DNA from: Propionibacteriaceae bacterium
GTDB taxonomy: Bacteria; Actinomycetota; Actinomycetes; Propionibacteriales; Propionibacteriaceae
DNA length: 53,354 nucleotides
Direction: 5' to 3'
NCBI GenBank assembly: GCA_031267295.1
Contig: JAIRZI010000034.1
Coordinates: forward strand, 1 to 53,354
Shown: piece after piece, positions 8,221-16,106 of the stretch
How positions within the stretch are numbered: the first letter of the stretch is position 1
Layout of the letters: each line of letters starts with the position of its first letter
Notes under the pieces: model-generated
Told to the model about the DNA's origin: nothing
The model's input: only the letters and a program-made list of their open reading frames with translations
Database searches by the model: none
Program-made: the position numbers and the translations under genes

Positions 8221-9671
8221 TGCCGCTGGTGCTGGAACGGGTGGGGGTTAGCGAAAGTGGACGTGATGGTGCCATACGCTGCTGGAGTGACTGCTCCATC
8301 TGGAGTAGGCGCGGTAAGCCGGGTGGTGCGGAAGTGGTCGGGGTTGAGGAAACTCCACACCCAGCGCAGCAGTTCTACGAAAAACCACACCACGAGAACA
8401 TTACGCGCCACCAACACCAGCGTCACTGGTAGTTGCAGATACATTCGCCAATCGACTTGATCGCGCACTAGCACGGCATAGCTTATCGGATACACCACCG
8501 TGGTGAGCAGAGTGAAACTGAGCATGAGAACGCTTAGACGTTTCAACCGGTTGCGATCACGAGAATACGACTGCTGCCAAGGTGCGCGCACTCCAAGCAC
8601 GGTGAACGTCGCCGCCATAGTGGGAGCGAGCCAGATTACGTATTGTGGGCTGAAAGTTTTATTGGTGACGATTAGCCCGGTGATGGTGAGTAGCATCAAC
8701 CCCGCTGCTTCAAACATTCGACCGCGACCGCGCAAACACCAAGCCAATCCAGTTATCAGCGGTAGCAGATAACCAAACGCCCCAGCGATAGAAGCGATGG
8801 CTGTCCAGATGGGTACGTCGGAACCCCACACTTCAAACGCCTGCCAACGTGAGATAGCCACTGCGTAATCTCCCACTCCAAGTGCGCGTTCCAGCATCGG
8901 TACGCTTGCCCAGATCGACTCCACTTGCAAACCTCGGTTGTCCTGATATGACAGTGGTGAGAGCAGACGATCCCAGCCGCCCCAGGCTAACGAAGCTCCG
9001 GCAAGAATGATGCCGGTGGTTGCCACCCCGGTTGTGGCGATGATGTTATGCCGTCGAGAACCGCCAAGTAGTGCTGGCCAAAGCAGTGCCGGCCATAGTT
9101 TGAACGCGGCTCCCAGCCCCACCAAAGAACCTGCGATGAAAGTATGGCGTCGCAACAGAAACATTAGCGCCCAACCGCAAGGAACGGCGGTAGCCAGATC
9201 AAAGCGTAGATAAACTGTGGGTCCGATGAACATCATAAACAGTGTCCAGAACAGCACAGCTTGGCCGCGCAAATGTCCGCCTTTTAGCCACAGTGAATAG
9301 GCGAAAGCTGCATCTAGCATGAGGTTAATGACAACAAAGGCGATGGCGTAACTGATCTCGCTATCGAACCCGAGCAAGTAGGGGATGTAAAGGAACATCA
9401 CCGCAGGAGTGGGGTACTCTTGCATCAACTGTGCCGGGTCAAGATTGCCCAGCAACGCCACCCGATCATAGTAGTAGAAAACGTCGCCTTGGGTAGCGCC
9501 AATTAGCGCCCAGATGGTGAACACCACTAAACGAGCCGATAGCCAGAACAGTAGTAAAAATTTGCCGTTGCTTAAACGTTCATGGGTAAAAAAGTTGCGA
9601 GCTTTGGTGAGCCAAGACGATGGGATTTCCGAGGCAACGGTGGCACCCACGGGGGCGGGCAACACACTCAT
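8217..9671 (-). CDS. Polytopic membrane protein, probable GT87/DUF2029-family glycosyltransferase
   Basis: 484 aa; TNKTFSPQYVIWLAPTMA, GDVFYYYDRVALLGNLDPAQLMQEYPTPAVMFLYIPYLLG; 4-bp overlap with the paralog downstream. Confidence 0.72.
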   Translation of the reverse strand: MSVLPAPVGATVASEIPSSWLTKARNFFTHERLSNGKFLLLFWLSARLVVFTIWALIGATQGDVFYYYDRVALLGNLDPAQLMQEYPTPAVMFLYIPYLLGFDSEISYAIAFVVINLMLDAAFAYSLWLKGGHLRGQAVLFWTLFMMFIGPTVYLRFDLATAVPCGWALMFLLRRHTFIAGSLVGLGAAFKLWPALLWPALLGGSRRHNIIATTGVATTGIILAGASLAWGGWDRLLSPLSYQDNRGLQVESIWASVPMLERALGVGDYAVAISRWQAFEVWGSDVPIWTAIASIAGAFGYLLPLITGLAWCLRGRGRMFEAAGLMLLTITGLIVTNKTFSPQYVIWLAPTMAATFTVLGVRAPWQQSYSRDRNRLKRLSVLMLSFTLLTTVVYPISYAVLVRDQVDWRMYLQLPVTLVLVARNVLVVWFFVELLRWVWSFLNPDHFRTTRLTAPTPDGAVTPAAYGTITSTFANPHPFQHQRH

Positions 9672-9708
9672 CGAACCTCCTGAAACCGCCTCAGCTAACG
9701 GGCTGCGG

Positions 9709-9780
9709 CGCCCCCGGGGCGATTCGAACGCCCGCTCCCGGCTCCGGAGGCCGGTGCTCTATCCCCTGAGCTACGGGGGC
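9709..9780 (-). tRNA. tRNA-Arg (anticodon CCG)
   Basis: Reverse complement GCCCCCGTAGCTCAGGGGATAGAGCACCGGCCTCCGGAGCCGGGAGCGGGCGTTCGAATCGCCCCGGGGGCG: cloverleaf with 7-bp acceptor, CTCCGGA anticodon loop, TTCGAAT T-loop. CCA is not encoded. Confidence 0.93.
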
Positions 9781-9853
9781 TCTTAAAGGAACAGCTACTT
9801 AACCAGCGTCCCTGGGGTATGCTTCGGCAACATTACCATGAGAGAATGTCCGG

Positions 9854-11218
9854 GTGATAAACCCCGAATTGGCTCCGGCGTGGTTGCTGCCACCGAGTGA
9901 TGTGAATGTGTTGGCGGAACAGTTATGGCCTAAGGGTGCGTATCGCAACGCTGTTGGTGAACTGATTGTCGGCGAAGTGAACGTCGTTGAGGTAGCGGAT
10001 GTGTACGGAACTGCGTTATATCTCTTGGATGAAGCACAATTTCTAAACGCTGCCGCCGCTTATCGCAAAGCATTTACTGGCTGGAACGTGTACTACGCCT
10101 CTAAGGCGTTACTGACCCGTAGTGTTGTGCGCTGGGTGGCGGCAGCGGGTCTCAACCTGGATGTGTGCAGCGGAAACGAACTACAGTTGGCTTTGGATAC
10201 CGGATTCGAGCCGGGTCGAATCGCACTGCACGGAAACAACAAAAGTAGTGACGAGTTGGCGTTGGCTATGAATGTTGGCGTGGCATACATCGTGGTGGAT
10301 GCTGTAGAAGAGCTGGATCGTATCGAGCAGCTTATCGCCAGTGGGTTACCAGCGCCGCGAGTTTTGATTCGAGTGAAAACCGGGGTGTACGCCCACACTC
10401 ACGAATATATAGCTACTGCGCATGAGGATCAGAAGTTTGGCTTCTCGCTGCGCACCGGAGAAGCATATGCGGCGTTGACACGCGCTCACGCTATTGGTTT
10501 GGATGTGAAAGGCGTTCATTCGCACATCGGTTCGCAGATTTTCGACACTGCCGGTTTTATCGCAGCGGCTTCCCGGCTGTTGGAACTAGCAGCGCAGTAT
10601 AGCCGCACCGTTGGAGAGCAGTTGACAGAGATTTGTTTGGGGGGAGGGTTTGGTATCGCGTATACCACTGCCGACACGCCACTTGCATTAGACGAATTGG
10701 CTCGTGAACTGCGAACTGCTGTGGTAAGCGCCGCAACTGATCTGGGTATTGCGCCGCCACAGTGTGCTATCGAACCGGGACGGGGAATCGTAGGACGTGC
10801 TGGAGTGGCGTTGTATCGAGTTGGAGTGGTGAAGCATGTCGAATTGGCGCGCGGAGCTGTTCGGATGTACGTAAGTGTGGATGGCGGTATGAGCGACAAT
10901 CCGCGCCCAGCGTTGTACGGTGCCGATTACAGTTGCGTGCTCGCCAATCGCAACAGTAGCTCCCCACCGGTGTTAGCTCGGGTGGTGGGACGCCACTGCG
11001 AATCGGGCGATATTCTAGTGCGCGACACCTACTTGCCAAATGATATCCGGGCGGGCGATCTGATTGCGGTGGCCGCTGTGGGTGCCTACTGTCGAGCGTT
11101 GTCATCTAACTACAATCTGATGCCTAGACCTGCCATAGTTGCGCTACGGGATGGCATCGCTCGGTTGATTGTGCGTCGCGAGACGTTCACCGATTTAATG
11201 GCGACAGATGTGGGATGA
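9854..11218 (+). CDS. lysA: Diaminopimelate decarboxylase
   Basis: 454 aa; PLP-lysine region YYASKALLTRSVVRW, HGNNKSSDEL, HSHIGSQIFD, LGGGFGIAY, EPGRGIVGRAG, CESGDILVRD. Confidence 0.95.
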   Translation: MINPELAPAWLLPPSDVNVLAEQLWPKGAYRNAVGELIVGEVNVVEVADVYGTALYLLDEAQFLNAAAAYRKAFTGWNVYYASKALLTRSVVRWVAAAGLNLDVCSGNELQLALDTGFEPGRIALHGNNKSSDELALAMNVGVAYIVVDAVEELDRIEQLIASGLPAPRVLIRVKTGVYAHTHEYIATAHEDQKFGFSLRTGEAYAALTRAHAIGLDVKGVHSHIGSQIFDTAGFIAAASRLLELAAQYSRTVGEQLTEICLGGGFGIAYTTADTPLALDELARELRTAVVSAATDLGIAPPQCAIEPGRGIVGRAGVALYRVGVVKHVELARGAVRMYVSVDGGMSDNPRPALYGADYSCVLANRNSSSPPVLARVVGRHCESGDILVRDTYLPNDIRAGDLIAVAAVGAYCRALSSNYNLMPRPAIVALRDGIARLIVRRETFTDLMATDVG

Positions 11219-11290
11219 AGTAGTGGTTGTCCGTTGCGGAAAGTGCGGGCACTCTCAAGGTAAGGTGGTGCCAGTGACCAGAGGAGAATC

Positions 11291-12610
11291 ATGAGTGAGC
11301 GATCAGCGAACGCTAAGCCACTGCGGATAGCTTTGTTAGGATGTGGCACCGTCGGTTCGCAGGTTGCCCGATTGTTGTTAACACATTCCGAAGAGATAGC
11401 ACAACAAATCGGGGGGAGCATAGAGCTTATTGGTATTGCGGTGCGCAGTACCAACGCGGAGCGTCCCGGTATCCCACACGAACTGCTCACTGCCGACGCT
11501 ATGGGGCTGGTGGTTGAAACCCGTCCTGACATCGTGATCGAACTGCTCGGCGCACCAGATACTGCCGAATCGTTGATTCGCGCTGCACTGCTGCAAGGTA
11601 GCGGTGTGGTTACGGCGAACAAAGCGTTGTTGGGGCGCTCTGGTCGGGAACTTTTCGTTTTGGCGCAACGCTGGGGTGCTGATCTGTTTTTTGAGGCGGC
11701 GGTGGCGGGAGCCGTTCCGATTGTGCGAGCGCTACGTGAGAGTTTGGTTGCTGATGACATCACATCGGTTGTCGGGATCGTGAACGGTACCACGAACTTC
11801 ATCATCGAGCAGATGGCTACGCGAAATGTGGCGTTTGATGTCGCATTTGCGCAAGCGCAACGGCTAGGTTACGTTGAAGAAGACCCTACTGCCGACATCG
11901 CAGGTTATGACGCCGCTTCCAAGGCGGCATTATTGGCATCGCTAGCGTTTCATACCTGGGTCGATTCTGAACAGGTGTACCGCGAAGGTATCACCAATCT
12001 CACTCCGGCTGATTTTCAAGCAGCGCGTTCAATTAACTGTGTCATCAAATTGTTAGCAGTTGCCCAGCTCAGTGAGTCCGGGCAGCTAAATGTGCGGGTG
12101 CATCCGGCCTTGTTGCCGGTCGAGCATATGTTGGCAAGTGTTTCTGGAGGATATAACGCTATCTTTTTGCAGACTACACATGCCGGCAGATTAGCTTTCT
12201 TCGGAGCGGGAGCTGGTGGTGAACCCACTGCTACGGCGGTGATAAGCGATGTCATCGCAGTGGGACGCAACCGATTACGCGGCGTTACTGCCGCAACGCC
12301 GCTACTAGAGCGGAACATTCCAGTACAAGACATCACAGCGGTTTCCACGCACTATTATCTAAGGTTTGCCGTAGCCGATGTGCCCGGGATTTTGGCTCAG
12401 GTAGGCGAGGTGTTTGTGCGTCGAAACATCAGTGTGCGCGCCTTAAATCAAGTCACTATCGATTCTGAGAATGGAGAAGCTCAGCTTGGCGTGCTCACTC
12501 ATGCGGCATCGGAGGCTGACATTCAAGCTTGTGTGCAGGAGTTGAGCGCTTGTAGTTTTGTTGCTGGAGAAGTGCGAGTGCTGCGTGCCGAAGGTATTGT
12601 AGGGAACTGA
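11291..12610 (+). CDS. hom: Homoserine dehydrogenase with C-terminal ACT domain
   Basis: 439 aa; Rossmann LLGCGTVGSQVARLL, TANKALLGRSG, AAVAGAVPIVRALRESL, GIVNGTTNFI, YVEEDPTADIAGYDAASKAALLASLAF; C-terminal ACT (DVPGILAQVGEVFVRRNISVRAL). Confidence 0.95.
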   Translation: MSERSANAKPLRIALLGCGTVGSQVARLLLTHSEEIAQQIGGSIELIGIAVRSTNAERPGIPHELLTADAMGLVVETRPDIVIELLGAPDTAESLIRAALLQGSGVVTANKALLGRSGRELFVLAQRWGADLFFEAAVAGAVPIVRALRESLVADDITSVVGIVNGTTNFIIEQMATRNVAFDVAFAQAQRLGYVEEDPTADIAGYDAASKAALLASLAFHTWVDSEQVYREGITNLTPADFQAARSINCVIKLLAVAQLSESGQLNVRVHPALLPVEHMLASVSGGYNAIFLQTTHAGRLAFFGAGAGGEPTATAVISDVIAVGRNRLRGVTAATPLLERNIPVQDITAVSTHYYLRFAVADVPGILAQVGEVFVRRNISVRALNQVTIDSENGEAQLGVLTHAASEADIQACVQELSACSFVAGEVRVLRAEGIVGN

Positions 12611-12727
12611 TTATTATGTGCTATCAAGAATCGGCTGATCGGGCGGTATTAGTTAAAACAGAAAATCGTGTGGTCGGCACAGTTTGCCGTTTGCAGTATC
12701 AGCGTTATCTAGGTGGGGAGTGAGTTT

Positions 12728-13363
12728 ATGTGGGTAGCTTGTCTTGATATGGAGGGGGTGTTAGTTCCTGAGATTTGGGTGAATGTTGCTGAGAGTACCG
12801 GCATTGCGGAGCTGCGGTTTACCACCCGTGAAATCTGCGATTATGACGAATTGATGACGCACCGAATGCGGGTGTTGTATGAGCACGGGTTGAAATTGAG
12901 TGATATTCAGCGGGTGATCGCTAAAATGCAGCCTTATGATGGAGCGGTCGAGTTTTTGGCTTGGCTCCAAGAGCGTGGTGAGGTGCTGATTCTGTCGGAT
13001 ACTTTTATTCAGTTCGCGCGTCCGCTCATCACTCAGTTGGGTAACCCCACTATTCTTTGTCATTCGCTAGTGGTAAAAGATGATCGTATCGTTGACTATC
13101 AAGTGCGCTTATCAGATCAGAAGCGTGCGGCGGTGCGAGCTTTTCAAGGGCTTAACTATCAGACGGTGGCGGTGGGAGATTCCTATAATGATCTCACCAT
13201 GCTGCGCGCCGCCGACATTGGAGTGTTGTTTCGGCCGCCGTCTCAGGTGGCAGCAGAACATCCACAATTGCCGGTGCGCTACGACTACGAGAGCTTACGA
13301 GAGTTAATCCAGTGCCGCATGAATGAACTGCAAGACCCTACCGCCGTAGTAAGGAGCAGTTAG
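12728..13363 (+). CDS. thrH: ThrH-type HAD phosphatase (phosphoserine phosphatase/homoserine phosphotransferase)
   Basis: MWVACLDMEGVLVPEIWVNVAESTGI...YEHGLKLSDIQRVI...ILSDTFIQF...VGDSYNDLTML closely resembles Pseudomonas ThrH. ATG 12728 preferred over GTG 12713. Confidence 0.85.
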   Translation: MWVACLDMEGVLVPEIWVNVAESTGIAELRFTTREICDYDELMTHRMRVLYEHGLKLSDIQRVIAKMQPYDGAVEFLAWLQERGEVLILSDTFIQFARPLITQLGNPTILCHSLVVKDDRIVDYQVRLSDQKRAAVRAFQGLNYQTVAVGDSYNDLTMLRAADIGVLFRPPSQVAAEHPQLPVRYDYESLRELIQCRMNELQDPTAVVRSS

Positions 13364-13878
13364 TGCACAGATTGCTGTTTGTACCAGTAGCGTTAGAAGT
13401 TGCGCGCAGAGTTGCAGCTGGTGACGCACTAGATAATGTTTTTGCTTTTAGCGCAAATGAAGCGTTGGCGGAGTCGTTCGGCATCGCAGTTGACAATGTG
13501 TGCGTTGACGCTACGGCGATAAACAGCGAAACTGCTGAGTTTGCTGCACTTACGGTGGCATCAGTTACGGCACTGACAACTTATGGCGAACGGTTGGTGC
13601 TGGTGGGTGAAGTTGCAGATGATTGTGTTATGAGCATCTGGGACTGCGAAGCTGCAAATGGGGGAGTCATAGCGGAGAAGTTATTAGCATCGCAGGTGGT
13701 GGCTTTTTTTGCTGATGCGCATACTACAGCGACAAAAGAGTTGCTTTGTGCCGCCGTTCGAGTTGCCACCGGGTTGAGTATTGATGACGCTTGGGAGTTA
13801 CCTGAAGTTGCGGCGCTCATCGCGCAAACTGATCTGCTTTGGCACGATGCCACTGAACTGGGTACTTATTTCTTATAG
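13363..13878 (+). CDS. Conserved hypothetical protein, possibly DUF6912-like
   Basis: 171 aa, GTG start overlapping the thrH stop; N-terminal pattern hRhhhVPhAL resembles the actinobacterial DUF6912 family (recalled, not searched). Confidence 0.5.
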   Translation: MHRLLFVPVALEVARRVAAGDALDNVFAFSANEALAESFGIAVDNVCVDATAINSETAEFAALTVASVTALTTYGERLVLVGEVADDCVMSIWDCEAANGGVIAEKLLASQVVAFFADAHTTATKELLCAAVRVATGLSIDDAWELPEVAALIAQTDLLWHDATELGTYFL

Positions 13879-14352
13879 GTTATGCGTTGCCAGCCAAGCT
13901 TTCCCTAGTGGTTGTTGCGCGTCGATGATCTGCATTACGTATGGTGCGGCGGCAGTTTCCAGTTTGCGTCCCACGAAAGGTACCGAGATGACGAAATCGG
14001 TATCGTAAACTACCGTTGTGCCGCTCGCGGTGGGGTGGAGGGAAGCAGTGCCGCTTAGCTGAGCGGGTAGCCCTTTCAGATCGCTACTGATAACGCCGTG
14101 ATAAGACCCATCAGAGTGCAGTTCCCCCCAGTCGATCAGCAGTGTTGCGCTGATAGTCGACCCGGTGAAACGCCGCATCTGTTGCGGAGTTGATAGCACG
14201 GCGGTAGCTGAGGTGCGTGAGCCAACTACCTGCACTTCATGCGAGATAGTGTCCGCGTCATCGAACAGAGATTTAAGAAATTCTGCATCGGTTAGCAGTG
14301 CGTACACCGTTTTGATTGGATAGTCGTAGACGTGTTTGGTAGTAGTGTGCAC
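13873..14352 (-). CDS. DUF2505-like (START/SRPBCC fold) protein
   Basis: 159 aa; H-xY-x-PhxxVYALLTDAEFLKSLF, central beta-rich segment and terminal FVGRKLETAAAPYVMQIIDAQQPLGKAWL typical of DUF2505. Confidence 0.65.
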   Translation of the reverse strand: MHTTTKHVYDYPIKTVYALLTDAEFLKSLFDDADTISHEVQVVGSRTSATAVLSTPQQMRRFTGSTISATLLIDWGELHSDGSYHGVISSDLKGLPAQLSGTASLHPTASGTTVVYDTDFVISVPFVGRKLETAAAPYVMQIIDAQQPLGKAWLATHNL

Positions 14353-14685
14353 TCTTCAAAGACTACCGGTATTTCGTAGCTGAAGTTGTTTTCAATATTT
14401 AATTTTCAAAGTTCGCTATGCGAGTAGTTCGGTTGTATTTTCTATAACACTAATGGTCGGTAATGACACGCCGTTTCGCAATCAGAAGCATGTTTTACTC
14501 ATCGGCGACTAGTATTGGCGCGGTAGTCAAAGGAGTATCCGATTCGGCCAAAGCGAAGCATGGTTGAGCGTTAGCAGTACTGCTGGCGAAACTACAAACG
14601 CACGGAGTACTAGACGAGACGGCGGATTGCAGCAGTGAGTAGACCCCGCGACGGCAAATATCGATTAAGTAGATAGGGCAGACAA

Positions 14686-15786
14686 ATGGCGGTAGCCAGC
14701 ATGGATTTGAGCGCGACAACTTCGGAAGCCAGTTTGGCAGCTAGTCGGCAACGTAGTTACAAGATTGAAGCTGATCTGGTTGCTCATCCCGAACGTTGGC
14801 GAATGCTCACAGGGGATCGTCCAACGGGTGAACTACACATTGGGCACTACTTTGGTTCGTTGGCGAACCGGGTACGTTTGCAGAACCTCGGTGTGGAAAC
14901 TTGGGTGCTCTGTGCCGACTATCAGGTGATAACTGACCGTGATGGTGTGGGGCCAATCCGGGAGCGGGTCTATTCCGCAATCGCCAACTATCTGGCGTGT
15001 GGAATTGATCCTAAGCGTTGCGTTATCTTCACACACTCGGCTATTCCGGCGCTCAATCAATTATTGTTGCCGTTCCTGTCGCTGGTTACGGATGCAGAAC
15101 TGCGGCGCAATCCCACAGTGAAAGCGGAGTATGAGGCCAGCGGTGGACGTCCCATGTCGGGGTTGTTATTGACGTATCCGGTGCATCAGGCAGCTGACAT
15201 TCTGTTTTGTAAGGCACAGTTAGTGCCGGTAGGCAAGGATCAGTTGCCACATTTGGAACAAGCGCGGGTAGTGGCGCGCCGTTTCGACGAGCGGTATGGT
15301 CGAGTAAATGCAGACCAACCAGTGTTCCCGCAACCGGCGGCGCTACTTTCCGACGCGGAGAACATTCTGGGCACGGACGGCACCAAGATGAGCAAATCGA
15401 AGGGCAACACTATTGAGATTGGGATGGATGCCGACAGCACCGCAAGGCTCATTAAGAAAGCGATTACGGATTCCGAGAGACGAATAACCTACGATCCGCT
15501 ACATCGTCCAGAAGTTTCCAATCTGCTGTTGTTAGCGGCACTCACCACGGGGAATACCCCAACGGAGATCGCCGCCGAAATCGCAGACGGTGGTGCCGGT
15601 ATGCTGAAAAAACTTGTTACTGAAGCAGTCAATGAGTTTTTTGCACCCATCAGAGCGCGTCGCGCTGAATTGATAGCTGATCCTGGCTATTTGCAGCAGG
15701 TATTAGCAACCGGTAATGCGAAAGCGACTGCGGTAGCTGAAGCCACTCTCACCGAAGTGCGCACCGCGATGCAGATGTGCTATTAG
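14686..15786 (+). CDS. trpS: Tryptophanyl-tRNA synthetase
   Basis: 366 aa; GDRPTGELHIGHYFGSL (HIGH) and GTDGTKMSKSKGNTI (KMSKS). Confidence 0.95.
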   Translation: MAVASMDLSATTSEASLAASRQRSYKIEADLVAHPERWRMLTGDRPTGELHIGHYFGSLANRVRLQNLGVETWVLCADYQVITDRDGVGPIRERVYSAIANYLACGIDPKRCVIFTHSAIPALNQLLLPFLSLVTDAELRRNPTVKAEYEASGGRPMSGLLLTYPVHQAADILFCKAQLVPVGKDQLPHLEQARVVARRFDERYGRVNADQPVFPQPAALLSDAENILGTDGTKMSKSKGNTIEIGMDADSTARLIKKAITDSERRITYDPLHRPEVSNLLLLAALTTGNTPTEIAAEIADGGAGMLKKLVTEAVNEFFAPIRARRAELIADPGYLQQVLATGNAKATAVAEATLTEVRTAMQMCY

Positions 15787-15980
15787 TAAGCGTTAACACT
15801 AAATCTCAGCACATAATAGTTGCACATCAATAGCAAATAATAGTATTGGTAAGCAACAGGTCAGCCGATGCTCTGCTGCTTTTCCGCTGTAATCGCAGTT
15901 GGCTAGGTATTTCATACCATATAACGCTTTATTCAAGTAAATATTTACCTAAAAAACATTCTACAATTTGATTTTTGATT

Positions 15981-16009
15981 TTGAAATAATTGAGAATACG
16001 TACTATATT
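15981..16009 (+). promoter_or_regulatory. Predicted housekeeping promoter for the giant surface protein gene
   Basis: TTGAAA (15981-15986) - N17 - TATATT (16004-16009), with AT-rich upstream DNA. Confidence 0.6.
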
Positions 16010-16040
16010 CGCAGTAACAGATTCATTTCGGTGAATATGT

Positions 16041-16079
16041 GCCAGCTGTCATTCCCTCCCCCGGGGAGACAGCACTGGC
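16041..16079 (+). promoter_or_regulatory. Stem-loop in the 5' leader of the giant gene
   Basis: GCCAGCTGTC (16041-16050) pairs with GACAG-ca-CTGGC (16068-16079), with an inner CTCCC/GGGAG pairing. Confidence 0.55.
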
Positions 16080-16106
16080 GATAGTAGAGGGTAGCGAGAG
16101 TCGATC

